The notes under the pieces: model-generated
Database searches by the model: none
Told to the model about the DNA's origin: nothing
Seen by the model: only the letters and a program-made list of their open reading frames with translations
Shown: positions 10,506-21,230 of the stretch, piece after piece
Position numbering within the stretch: position 1 is the stretch's first letter
How the letters are laid out: each line of letters starts with the position of its first letter
Assembly: GCA_022495995.1 (NCBI GenBank)
Contig: JAFEMH010005378.1
Coordinates: forward strand, 62,001-126,000
DNA from: Adenophora triphylla var. japonica
Taxonomy: Eukaryota; Streptophyta; Magnoliopsida; Asterales; Campanulaceae
Direction of reading: 5' to 3'
DNA length: 64,000 nucleotides
Translations under genes and position numbers: made by a program

Positions 10506-12727
10506 AATGTACATCGGTGGTAACGATGGGGACAACGTCACTCCGCCTCCCGGGACTCCTCGGGCAATGGCAATGGAATCGGTTAGCGAGAACGGATGAG
10601 AGTGCGACAGGAAGCACACTGAATAGCCTTATCGAGGCTATTAAGAGCCATGGTCCGGCCGCCGGTCTCAACCCAGATGGCACCTTCACCGTGGAAGAAG
10701 AGGAAGACCTCAACCCCACTCTTGGTCGGCCCGACTACTCCAGGATGCCACCACCGGCCTCCCACGGTACTACCACCAGAATCCATGCTTCTCGGCCTCT
10801 GGGTCGGCCGGCTCCCCAAATGCGGACCACTGGATCCCTGCAGCCGGCACGAGGCGAGCCAATTCCCGGTCCTCGGTGGGGACAAAATCAGCACGGAATA
10901 TCTTCTCATGCTTGGGGCTACCCGGAATGCCACGGCAAATGGGGATCCCACCTCGGTTCGGGACCAATCAATCCGGACCTTCACAGAACAGTTTGGGATA
11001 CCACCCCGGTTTGGTTCGGGCAACAATCGGGAGTCCCACCTCGAGAATGGTACTAGCTCGGTGCTCCTCACACAGCTCTCACAAATCCATTTCTCACTCG
11101 AGACTTCTATGGTTATCAAGCCTCCATCCCGGTGTCATCCGAATCACCGGGACCGCAGTATCCCCACGGTTACACACCTTCGCCACAGCGGCCATGCAAT
11201 TCAACAATCCGGGACGGCCCACACTCAAGCCTACTTATGGGCCTCACTCCGGAAATCCGAGCTATCCCAGGCTACCTCGGGTCTGCCTCTCTGCCTTCCT
11301 CGCCGATGGAAAGCCAACAGAAGTCAGCTGGGTTTTATCCTTTTGCCCAAGCTCCTACCTACACTCCCCGGGGTAATTTGGGCCAAGGACGGGTTTTCAC
11401 CTATGCCCGGAATATGGTATCCCTTCCACCGGTGTGCCGCCGGTGGTAACTCCTCTCTTCAGCTCGATCCACCGGTTTGAACGCTATGGCTCCACCTTTG
11501 GATCCCCAATTGGCTTGGTTTATGGAGCAACACAAGGAAATGAAAGCACAGATTGCTGAATTGACCGCCAAAAAGAACACTTGCTCTTCGGCCTACGTAT
11601 CCCGACTCGATTGTCCCCCGCCTCACAAGTTTGTGATGCCCGCTCTGGAATTGTTTGACGGGAGTGCATGCCCTAAAACTCACTTGGACACCTATACTTT
11701 GGCAATGAAGGCTAAGGGATGCACAAACCAGCGAGTTGGCCGATTACTTTAGTCTCTCTTTGAAGTCGGGGGCTTTGAAATGGTTTTTCCGATTGCGGCT
11801 GAAGCTAGGGCTACTTGGGAACAGATTACCGGTACTTTCACGAGATAAGTACAAAGCCAACTTGGAATGGGAGACAAACAGAGTTGACACTGCAAACAAC
11901 GATGCGGCGCCTAATGAGAATATTGGGAATTTCTATAAGAGGTGGAACTTAAAGCTCGGTGAAATGGCCATTCCTCCCTCGACGAGGAGCGAGTTAGACA
12001 TCTTTCGGTCATGCTTGAAGCCGCATTTGAGAGCTTCCCTCGGCCACTTCCCCTACGGCGGACTTGCGTGCAATGGTTAATTCCGGGGCTAAGTTTGAAA
12101 AGGCTTACAATCAGCGGCTGTGCTGCACCCGCCTACGGATATCGGACTCCTCCCTCCAACACTACTCTCGCTTTCGCTAAAGGCAAAGAGGCGATCGGCT
12201 ACGCGGGACGGGGCGTAACAATGCCACTTCCTTTGTTCCCAAGAAGCCCGATGCATCCGAGATCCGGCTCCAAGACTTGAGAAACCTTGGAATGCCTTTA
12301 AGCGATATCTTCGAGGATTGGTAAAAGAAGATTTGCTCCGGCCTTTGGATAATTATCGGCCAAGAAACCCCAAGCGCTCCTTTGGATACCTCCAAGCATT
12401 GTGCCTTTCATCGGTACTCATGGGCACCTGACGGATGATTGCGTCCCCCTGAAGAAGGCAATCCAAAATTTGATTGAGCAAGGGAGGTTAGAAATGCACG
12501 AAGGGCCTAATACCATCAATAACCCGCTCCCTAACAACATGAGTGTCAACATGGTCGAGTTTGGTGATCCAAGACTTGTGGGCATAATGGAATTTGACTC
12601 GCCCCTTTGTGAGGTCGGTGAATCAGCCATCGCAGGCGATGAAAGTGGTTGGATTAAGAAAGAGATTGCCAAGGAAATCCTGATGGAAAGGTCTGCAATA
12701 GCTCCCGTCTCCAGCGTCGAAGAATAG
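10506..12727 (+). pseudogene. Gypsy gag, frameshifted
   Basis: Likely start ATG at 10507. A Pro-rich N-terminal part (to about 11470) is scattered over three frames. The core frame at 11477 reads LAWFMEQHKEMKAQIAEL, then PKTHLDTYTLAMKAKG, and continues in another frame with NIGNFYKRWNLKLGEM. Near 12395-12450 a zinc-knuckle-like CAFHRY / GHLTDDC is split by a frameshift, and the tail from 12401 is open to a stop at 12725. The gag partner in the reverse element (60478-61542) has the same motif order. Gag would form the particle; here at least four frame changes prevent a full product, unless some are sequence errors. Confidence 0.75.
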
Positions 12728-13469
12728 ATGGATGGTTCAACAAAAAAGAGCGGCTAGATTGGGGGCTACCTATCTTTAAAATAGTCTTTTGAGTCAACCT
12801 TCGTAGGTTCTAGTACTTTTCTTTCACCTAAGTCCTTCCTGGACATTTGTCGTTGTAGTCCATTTTGGACATAGTGGTTAAATGCCTAACTTTTAATATA
12901 AGTCTTTTTTCTCTTCTTGCTAGACTCGAGACATCACTTGCGCACCCACGTTACACTTAATTGAAATGGTTTTATCCAAAATGATCACTTGTCTTTGCTC
13001 AACCACTAATTCTTCGAAAATGATTAATATTTAAACTAATCGGAGTGAGAAAACCAATTGATATCCTTCTCAAATGGGGGCTTACCAACTCCCCATCTTG
13101 CATCTCATATGCTCACATCCCTTTCATCATCATCATCTCGTTGCTCGATGAATTTGCATGGATCTTTTCTCATATAAAGTTTAAGCAAGCAATGAAGACT
13201 TAAATCTCGTTTAGATCATCCAGTAGGGATTGCGGTTGAAACCTTTCACCCATAGGAAAGCCATTACCTCACCCTCACTAAACACTACCCTTTCATTTCA
13301 AGATCGGCGTGTTTTGAAACCCGGTTTAGCCATCATTTTTGCTTCAAACTGAGAGAAAGTCCAAGCGAGCCCAAGAGTTTAGCTTCGAGAGTCGGCGATG
13401 CGCAAAATATCTCAAGCCACGAAGGAAGGACAAAGATAATCTTCAACTCCTCGGGAGGCTTTCCAAGTC
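12728..13469 (+). other. Non-coding sequence after gag
   Basis: No protease or RT signature found on either strand. In a complete element this is where pol would start. Confidence 0.5.
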
Positions 13470-13573
13470 AAAAAAAAAAAAAAAAAAAAAAAAAAACAAA
13501 AAAAAAAACAAAAAAAAAAAACAAAAAACAAAAAAAAAAACAAAAAAAAAACAAAAAGAAAAAAAAAAAAGAA
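13470..13573 (+). repeat. A-rich low-complexity tract
   Basis: About 100 bases of A runs broken by single C or G. It produces long meaningless Lys or Phe reading frames on both strands. Confidence 0.95.
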
Positions 13574-15849
13574 GAAGCTGTCGGTCCTCAAAAGTCCCCG
13601 ACTTCTCAATGATCAAAAAGGAGCTGAATTCTCGCAAGATCGCAAAAAGTTGTCGATAGCTTGGACTTCCTCTCACCATTACCTTAAATCAATCCCAAGC
13701 CATCCTCTCTATTTTAGAGGATACTCCCATTACCCTCGCCTTTGGCGAAGTCAAAATTTGACCTCTCATTCTTAGAGGCAATCAATCTTCCCCGCCATAG
13801 ATTTCCCAAACACGTCCCTACAAGCCAACCTCTCATCTTTAGAGGTTCGGTCAGCCAAAGGCCCGGCCGACCTCTCATCTTAAGAGGTCAAAATTTCCCA
13901 AAATCACCCGATGGCCGATCGAAGCCGGAAACCTAACTACGGTCCCTATCGGATAGCGGTTTCATTCTAATATCCTCGATGTCGGGATCAAATTAATGCT
14001 TCATTGCTTGCTTAAAATTGGAATCTAATCCATCTTGGTCCAAAATTACCAATCAAAGATTGTGCAAATTCAACCCTTCCCTTCATGTGAGCATATTTCA
14101 TTTCTCCTCACAAACACTTGCCGTGGATGTCCCACTGGGGCTTCGCATCCGTGTCTTTCATGGACACTCTAAGGGGATATGTTATTCAATCCTCAAAATC
14201 CCCAAAGGTCCTCGAGACCCTCGAATTTCAACATTCGTTCTCTTTTCATTCGGGATAGACCCGAACTACGGCGACTGAGCTCTTCATAATGGAGGGAACG
14301 TAGGCAACCGAAATGGTCAGGTCGAAATCACAAACAAATCTCAAAAAAAAAAAAAAAAATCCGGTCTCATCAAGGATCGTCCCTATACACTTTCCGCCCT
14401 TCCAAGCTTGATTTTCGATATCAGTTGGTTTTCTCCTTGTGATTAATCAAAATATTTGTTCATATCATATTTAGGGATTGAATAACCCGAACATTAACAG
14501 AGGGTTTTAAGCGGCCTTGTGATCCTCATGAATAAGACAAGTTTTCAAGTGTCTCGACAAGTCTTCTCTCTCTCCATCATAGGGAAATAGAGCCAAACAC
14601 TGTCTTTACGTGCAGGGGCTTCCATACACTTTTCCACACCTTGTGATGCTTATACTCTCTCAAAAGAGTCAAAACAAAAGCGAGAGTGTCATACACAAAT
14701 TCGGGAGACATTCCCATCTTTCAAAAGATATGCCCCTGCACGTAAACATTTATGAGTCTTGTCCGATGGCTGGTTGACTAAGGTGCGAAAAGATGGGTTC
14801 CCCCTCTGTAAGACTACTCGAATTTCTTCATCTTTGGGGCTTGCTAAGCGGTTCTCCCTGTGTTCTCACGTAGCAGCTCTTCAAGTGGGGCTTATATAGT
14901 CATCTTTGGGTCCACGTTGGGTTCTTCACCACGAGATAGACTCGCCAAATCGCTTCTTCAAAATCTGGACTTTGCCTACTCGGGATCAGGGGCTTTGTCA
15001 AGATGGTCTTTTGGACCCGAATTTTATCAAGTCGCAAGAAAGAATTTCGGCTTCAGAACTTGGTACACGGCGGCTTCCCGTAGCATCGGAATTCAAGATC
15101 GGGGTTTCTCCGGCATTAGCAATTCCATCAAATCATCCTCCGGACAAGGTTTCGGCCCAGGTCACGGCTCATCCAAATGAAAGAAGCTTCACTCGTATCA
15201 ACGTTGGCCCTAAAGTCTGTCGGCATCGCCTTCAAATGACCAAGAATGAGAGGGAAAGTTTCAATCAAGACCCGGATCCGAATCCAATCTCATCAAGATT
15301 GAGGTCCATGTGATATTCTTGACAAAACCTCACCAACAACCATTGTTTAAATCGCGATCAAGGGTTCTCATCCCCCACCCGATCAAAATCTGTTCCAAGC
15401 AGTCTCCATACCCATGCATCCCCACTAAAATCTCCCAAGGGCTCATGTAGCATGCACAAAACTTGAGTCAATAGGAATAATCCTAAATCATCGAAGATCA
15501 TAAATCATAATTTTCTGCCGTAAGCTTAGGCTAAGTGCATCTTCGAAAGCAAGTAAATGCATCATCCCATAATCATTTTTGGTTCCATGCATGCATCTGT
15601 CATCATGAATGCCATATATGTATCTTCCTCTTCACTAACGAATGCAGGAATTCAAACGTGAAATCAAATCCCCCTTTTTTCGGCAAGGATGATCTTCACC
15701 AAAGACGACCTCCAATGAATGAAGACGCCCTCCAACATCTACAGTTTGGCAAAGACAAGCTCCAGGCGTGCAACTTGCTAAAGACGACCTCCAATGTCCA
15801 CAAATGGATGAAAACGGCCCCCAATGAAGACCACCTCCGGCAATCTGAT
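13574..15849 (+). other. Long non-coding region of the gag-only element
   Basis: No gene supported. It contains short dispersed repeats: 'cctctcat...tagagg' stem-like units at 13760-13890, and 'gacctccaatg' units at 15700-15830 leading into the tandem arrays. Confidence 0.5.
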
Positions 15850-16145
15850 TCGGTCGAGAGACGCCAAGTTCTCAAATACACTCGGTCGGGGACGCCAAGT
15901 TCTCAAATACGGTTCCCGTGAGACGCCAAGTTCTCAAATGCAAATCAAATGCCGCCGGTCGAGACGCCAAGTTCTCACATACAAATCGGTCGAGACGCCA
16001 AGTTCTCCAATACAAATCGGTCGAGACGCCAAGTTCTCAAATACAAATCGGTCGAGACGCCAAGTTCTCCAAGGCAAGAAGGTCGGAGACGCCAAGCTCT
16101 CAATACAATGCGGTCGAGACACCAAGTTCTCAAAAGCAAGAAGTC
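15850..16145 (+). repeat. Tandem array, about 31-36-bp unit
   Basis: Roughly nine copies of a unit containing 'gagacgccaagttctc', separated by variable 'aaatacaaatcggtc' linkers. Conserved in sequence but not in spacing, so the reading frames through it are not meaningful. Confidence 0.9.
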
Positions 16146-16689
16146 CCAATGTGAATACAAGCTCAACCACCTCTACAAGGTTGACGATCACCAAGAAGAT
16201 GCGGACTCAACCAAACTCCTCCTTCGGGTCAAAATGCTTCCAAAGACAGCAAATCGTCGGCGAAACCGTCCCACGAACAAAGCAACGTAACAACTCTTCA
16301 TCAACATCAGCCGTAGCCTCGGTCCTTAAGCAACTACGAGTAAGCACACAGCACATGTATGAAAGCATATCTTAGTCAACTACTTTTCTAAAACAACATT
16401 ATCATCAGATCATGGGGCGACTTCCCCAAAACAGTCAAAACCTTAGGGTGACTTCCCCAAAACAACCAAACCATGTGGCTTACTTCCCAAAATAGTCAAT
16501 CCCTAGTGACTCCCAAATACAAACAATCTCTAGACGACTTCCCTAAAATAGTCAATCCTCTGGTGACCCCTGATACAAGCTCAATCCTCGTCCATCCACT
16601 TGACCGACATCGATCACCTTTCTTCCCGACGGTTCTCGTAAGCCCGAGTCTTCCCCAAAGAAGAACACCTTCAAATAGCCTCCATCGTG

Positions 16690-17305
16690 TACCGAACCTC
16701 AACTTAGGTTCATACTCCGAACTAAGTTCCCATTTAGGTTCATACTCCCGAACTAAAATCTCAACTTAGGTTCACACTCGGAACTAAGTCTCCATTAGGT
16801 TCATACTCCCGAGAACCGAACCTCAACTTAGGTTTCATCACCTCGAACTAAGTTCCCATTTAGGTTCATACTCCATCGAGACCTCAACTTAGGTTCATAC
16901 TCCTGAACTAAGTTCCCATTTAGGTTCATACTCCTGAACAAGACCTCAACTTAGGTTCATACTCCTGAACTAAGTTCCCATTTAGGTTCATACTCCTGAA
17001 CAAGACCTCAACTTAGGTTCATACTCCTGAACTAAGTTCCCATTTAGGTTCATACTCCTGAACCAAATCTCAACTTAGGTTCATACTCCTGAACTAAGTC
17101 TCCATTTAGGTTCATACTCCTGAACCGAACCTCAACTTAGGTTCATACTCCTGAACTAAGTTCCCATTTAGGTTCATACTCCGAACCAAATTTCAACTTA
17201 GTTCATACTCCCTGAACTAAGTCTCCATTTAGGTTCATACTCCTGAACCGAACCTCAACTTAGGTTCATACTCCCGAACTAAGTTCCCATTTAGGTTCAT
17301 ACCTC
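16690..17305 (+). repeat. Tandem array, about 65-72-bp compound unit
   Basis: About nine copies of a two-part unit, 'aacttaggttcatactcc' alternating with 'catttaggttcatactcc', joined by 'tgaactaagttccc' or 'tgaaccaaatct'. The half-units are themselves similar, so the array grew by duplicating a dimer. Confidence 0.9.
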
Positions 17306-17319
17306 TCAAAAGAAATTCC

Positions 17320-17490
17320 CTGCTTAAACGTAAGACCGAGTGCCGCGAGAAAGATAACGGAATCCCGTTTCTTTCATCAAAATCGTCCCCGGCAGTAAAA
17401 CGTAAGACCGATCTCCCCGAGAAAGATAACGGAATCCCGTATCTTTCATCAAAATCATCCCCGGCAGTAAAACGTAAGACCGATTTCCCC
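17320..17490 (+). repeat. Tandem repeat, about 70-bp unit, 2-3 copies
   Basis: Units carry 'cgtaagaccga', 'gataacggaatcccgt' and 'ttcatcaaaatc', followed by 'ccccggcagtaaaa'. Confidence 0.85.
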
Positions 17491-17694
17491 AACGAATACG
17501 TCTGATTTTCCCCAGCAAAGCCAACGAAATCTCGAGTAAAACTCGAACTACGAAAGGGCTTGATTCCCACTAGGGATACGTAGGTAGCCTATCATTAGGT
17601 CCAGCCCCTTGACCAAAATGGTCATCCTTTCCTTCGGCAGCAGACGTAAGACCGATCCTTTCAAGCAAAGTCCACCAGAGGACCATCTATCCCC

Positions 17695-17830
17695 ACCATC
17701 AAGGTTCGAGACACCTAAAACGCCATCTCTAAGGTTTGAGGCACCTAAAACGCCATCTTCAAGGTTCGAGGCACCTAAAACGCCATCATCTTCAAGGTCC
17801 GAGGCGCCTAAAACGCCATCATCTCCAGGT
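17695..17830 (+). repeat. Tandem repeat, about 28-bp unit, 5 copies
   Basis: Copies of 'aggttcgaggcacctaaaac' plus 'gccatc', some with an extra 'atctt'. Confidence 0.9.
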
Positions 17831-18021
17831 TGATACCTTAAAAACAATCATTCCCAAGGTCAAAGACCCGAACTACGACCGGCTTGATTCCCATTCGGGA
17901 TACGTAGGTAGCCTATTGAATAGGTTCAGCCACTCGATCACTTGATCATCCTATCAAATATGGAGCCTTACTCTTATCGACGACCCCGCTTCCTTCGAAA
18001 GCACCGTCGCCGAGGGGCTCT
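17831..18021 (+). other. Segment before the 3' LTR with a weak polypurine tract
   Basis: Carries a second copy of the 'cttgattccc...gggatacgtaggtagcctat' motif also found at 17550-17590 and, reversed, near 49580 and 49760 in the other Tat-type element. It ends in 'cgaggggctct', a weak polypurine tract directly before the LTR. Confidence 0.6.
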
Positions 18022-19722
18022 TGTAAGTGCTCCAATTTGAGTTGGTAGCTTTTCGTTAGAAAGTTAACGAAAGTTTTAACATTTCTAACATTGCTAACAA
18101 TCTCTAACCTTTCTAACCAAGCAAGGGTAGGTTAGGGTTTGCTATTTAAAGTTAAACCAAAAAAGGAATCCAAAAAAGCAAAAGAATTAAGAAAATCCCG
18201 AAACAAAGAAGTTGAAAAACAATTTCTGCGATATTTTGAAAAATATTCTTCCTCGTTCAAAGCCCGGAGCAAAAGCATTTAATGCACCGTGCACGTTTCT
18301 GAGGACCTCCGCGCGGACATCTTTGAGTTTTCAGAGGGCCTATAAATTAAACCCTCCTCTCTCGGTTTACAAGGACAACTTACTCACAAAGAACGAAGTT
18401 CGGCGAAATATAGAGAGAAAACGGTGGGAATCCTTAGATTGCCACCATTTTCTCTTGAATCTTTCCCAATCAAATACCAAACACACCAAACCTTGATACT
18501 CCTCAAGCCAAACACCAAATCTTGATACTCCTCAAGTCAAATTCCAAGCCTAGGAAGATAGGGTGTCACCATTGGTAAAGCCCTCCTTCTCAAAACCCTA
18601 AAATTCTCTTTTGATCTCTTGATCATCTTGTTCTTCTTACTTTGACTTATTTTATGTCTAGTTTAACTTGAGTTTTGACCTAAGATGGTCATCTTGAAGT
18701 TCATCTTCATGAATGACCATCTCAAGTGGTCCACATTTTAGATCTTTAGTCAATTCTTTCTCCTTGGTTTCATCTTTACAAAACCCCCTTTCCCTTTGCA
18801 AAGGACATGTTTCAACCCCATAAATTCCCCAAGGATGACTTGAATATGATAACCACTTAACAAAAGGTAGTGGTATCAAGTCTAGGGATGAAAATGGGGT
18901 GAACATAGATGCAAATCCCCCAAAAATCACATTTTCCCTCAAGAACATCTAGCTGTCCAGTAGCATTGTTCTGAGACCTCAGTCCATTTTTCTATTTTTT
19001 GGACCCAGTAAAACTTGGAATTGGATGTTGACTACAAAACACTTTTTGTAGCCAACATCCAGAGCTTTCCAGAAATAATTTTATTTTATTTTTTGAGTAA
19101 GTAAAACTCCTTTTTTCAATTTTTCTTTTAGAGGCCAGTTCATCAGCTTCTGGAAATCCAGATTTCACATCTGAGATTTCTAGAAGGTTTTGACCCCTCA
19201 AATTACTTCCAAAATGGAAAGTTCCTTTGCATAAACCCTATTTAGGGTGTTTTAAGAAACTTTCATTCTCGGACTTTCCCCAGATTCTGAGGTTTTGAAG
19301 CCTTTAAGTCCATTTCAAAGTCAAGGGTCAACTGCCTTCTTTCATTCTGGCAGAATTGCTTTTCAAATCCAAAAATCTTTTGAGTGCCAAGACTCGACCC
19401 AAAAATCATACCAAAAATCTCGGGGATTGTTCAAAGTCTTATAAAGAGTTCCCTATTTTTGTTTTTCTCAATTTCAACTTATTTTGGCCAAAACACACAC
19501 ACACACACACAAATGATTTTCAGTTTGGAAGACTCGTTTTACGAGGCGCGTCGGGTGCACACTAACGTCCTTCCCGACGCGTAACATGACCTCCGAACCT
19601 AAATCTCTGATCTCGGGCTTTTTTCAAAGTTTTGGCCCTCAAAATTTAAATGGCGCGGCGACTCCGTTTTCGTTGATTTTTTCAAACAAAAATGGGAAAA
19701 TTTTCGGATACACATCATCACA
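18022..19722 (+). repeat. 3' LTR of the gag-only gypsy element
   Basis: 1701 bp, nearly identical to 7338-9041. I count roughly 15 differences by eye; most fall on CAG or CTG trinucleotides between 18200 and 18430 and the rest are scattered. Near-identity means a recent insertion. Confidence 0.93.
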
Positions 19723-19727
19723 GTATT

Positions 19728-19815
19728 GCATGTCTCCCTACTGCCAAACTCATTTGGATTGATCTCTCAGAACAAGATATTCTCAAAGCAATGCTCCAAA
19801 AATATTTCAGATTAG
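19728..19815 (+). pseudogene. Copia gag fragment, right half
   Basis: Continues the gag broken at 7337: 'attgcatgtctccctactgc' matches 23463 onwards, with an extra 2 bases near 19763 that shift the frame. Similarity ends at 'atttcagattagtaa'. Confidence 0.8.
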
Positions 19816-20480
19816 TAACAACTGTGAAAATGTTATGAACTTAACTAAATCAACTATGAACTTCTCTTACTTGTTCTTGGAACAACAGTGAAAAACAACT
19901 TTAAACTTGGAACAACTGTCAACTTCTCAAATTTGATTCAAATTATATGTTGATGCTACTAGTTTGATTCGTCTTGACGATATGAACACAACGGTGCTCT
20001 TTGGACTTATGGATATTTCATTTTAAAGTTCTTTGGGGGAAAAAGAAAGAAAGAGAAAGGGGGAGAGAGAGAAAACGGACGGGAATGGAGAAAAGCGTGC
20101 CACATCATTTAAGTGAGTGACATGCGTGTAATTTCAGCAAATTGCCTAGAACAAAATAGCCATCTCCGTCGGTTCAATTCAGATCAGTTATATCGATACA
20201 AGGTGATTAGGCAATTTTGAATATAGGACGGAATAGAGAGAGCCCGTTACGTGCGAAAAGAGATTTATAAGTATGAATATTAGTATTTTATTGGTAAGTG
20301 GCCGTCTATTAACTAAACCATGCTTACCCATTAAGAGGCCCCAGCCAGATAATAATAATAATGCAATTTTGATTATTCCTTATCCATTATTAGGAGGGCC
20401 TGGGCCACCCCCCTCCCCAATAATTATATATCCTTCTCTTAGCCTATATATCCTCCTAACTAGATTGTTTATAAATTTTG
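19816..20480. other. Spacer and upstream region of the small gene
   Basis: No coding region supported. The first 200 bases repeat variants of 'ggaacaact' and 'aacttctc'. The last 400 bases are the likely promoter region of the 45-residue peptide gene. Confidence 0.4.
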
Positions 20481-20491
20481 ATATATATAAA
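20481..20491 (+). promoter_or_regulatory. TATA box of the small peptide gene
   Basis: The sequence atatatataa lies about 35 bases upstream of a purine-rich leader (agagagatcaatcaatcaag) that leads to the ATG at 20522. Inferred from position and composition. Confidence 0.5.
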
Positions 20492-20521
20492 GAGAGATCA
20501 ATCAATCAAGAAAGAGAAGAA

Positions 20522-20659
20522 ATGGCAATGCAATGGAGAGTACTTCCATGGATCCTAAACTTAGCTTGGATCTCTCTCAGTGGATGGCTTTCTATCTGTT
20601 TTATTATCGCCGGAGAAATCGCCACCACCCTAAACAACACCGATTTCCATATCGACTAA
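20522..20659 (+). CDS. Small one-helix membrane peptide, 45 residues
   Basis: The ATG at 20522, in A-rich context (agaaATGGCA) with a TATA box 35 bases upstream of the leader, opens a frame starting MAMQWRVLPWILNLAWISL and ending NNTDFHID. A hydrophobic run of about 23 residues (residues 8-31, Trp- and Ile-rich) predicts one membrane span, with a short polar tail. A longer frame starting at 20275 is in phase but has no promoter support. I do not recognise the family. Gene-like leader, start context and spacing argue for a real gene rather than chance, but there is no homology to prove it. Confidence 0.5.
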   Translation: MAMQWRVLPWILNLAWISLSGWLSICFIIAGEIATTLNNTDFHID

Positions 20660-21230
20660 TCCCGATAGTCATTCATTCTTCCATCACCTTTGGAGGAGGA
20701 TCTTAGGTTGTGTGAATGCAAGATTCTTTTATAGTCAATGTAGATCTGTCAATTTTGGGTTTGTGGACTATCTTTCGTTCTTCTGCAGTTGGTACCATTC
20801 GCGAGGGCAAGATTGCATCAATCAATCGGACGATTGATATTTAAACATGTCAGATTGGTCAACAATGTAAAAATACATATATAGAGTTGTTTTAGATTGA
20901 TCTTATTACTGCAGTATATATATGCCTTGATCATGTTTATAGACTTGAATGAAAATGATATTTTTGTTCATCTTTACGCATTTTCCTTATTTGTTTGTCT
21001 CAAAAAATTGGCATGGTAGATACAAAGAAGCAAAACTATATCCATGTCTTCAGGGAAAGATTAAACCAGCCCTTTGATGAAATAATTTCTATCTAATGGA
21101 ACTAACAATTTAGAAAACATAAGAATTTATGTAAATTATCTGCCTCAATGTCGGTTTGTCCTGTCGTGAATTCAAGCAAATGATACTCCATATAAACGTG
21201 ACATCGAATGCCTACAATTTGCATGAATTC
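20660..21230. other. Region between the small gene and the SRP54 3' end
   Basis: Should hold the 3' untranslated regions of both convergent genes. No further coding region seen. 'tttcgttcttctgcag' near 20775 could be an acceptor for a non-coding second exon of the small gene. Confidence 0.4.

Larger units (their letters stand above)
7338..19722 (+). mobile_element. Tat/Ogre-type gypsy element, gag only, non-autonomous
   Basis: 12.4 kb bounded by near-identical LTRs (7338-9041 and 18022-19722). It is flanked by the 5-bp target duplication GTATT at 7333-7337 and 19723-19727, and starts from a tRNA-Arg primer site. The only recognisable coding is a frameshifted gag (10506-12727). No protease, RT, RNase H or integrase motif was found in the remaining 5.3 kb, which holds spacer, low-complexity DNA and four tandem arrays. 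Gag-only elements with long 3' non-coding regions are known among plant gypsy elements; mobility would depend on enzymes from a related element, such as the relative on the reverse strand at 48008-64000. Confidence 0.88.

Noticed and set aside
13412..13679. Long Phe-rich and Lys-rich reading frames
   Set aside because: They are translations of an A-rich low-complexity tract, not genes.
15850..16145. CRISPR-like array of short repeats with spacers
   Set aside because: The 'spacers' are near-identical remnants of the same unit and the setting is a plant retrotransposon. It is an ordinary minisatellite.
15824..16375. 183-codon and other frames through the 15850-16145 array
   Set aside because: Created by the tandem repeat on both strands; no start signal, no domain, and unit length varies without keeping frame.
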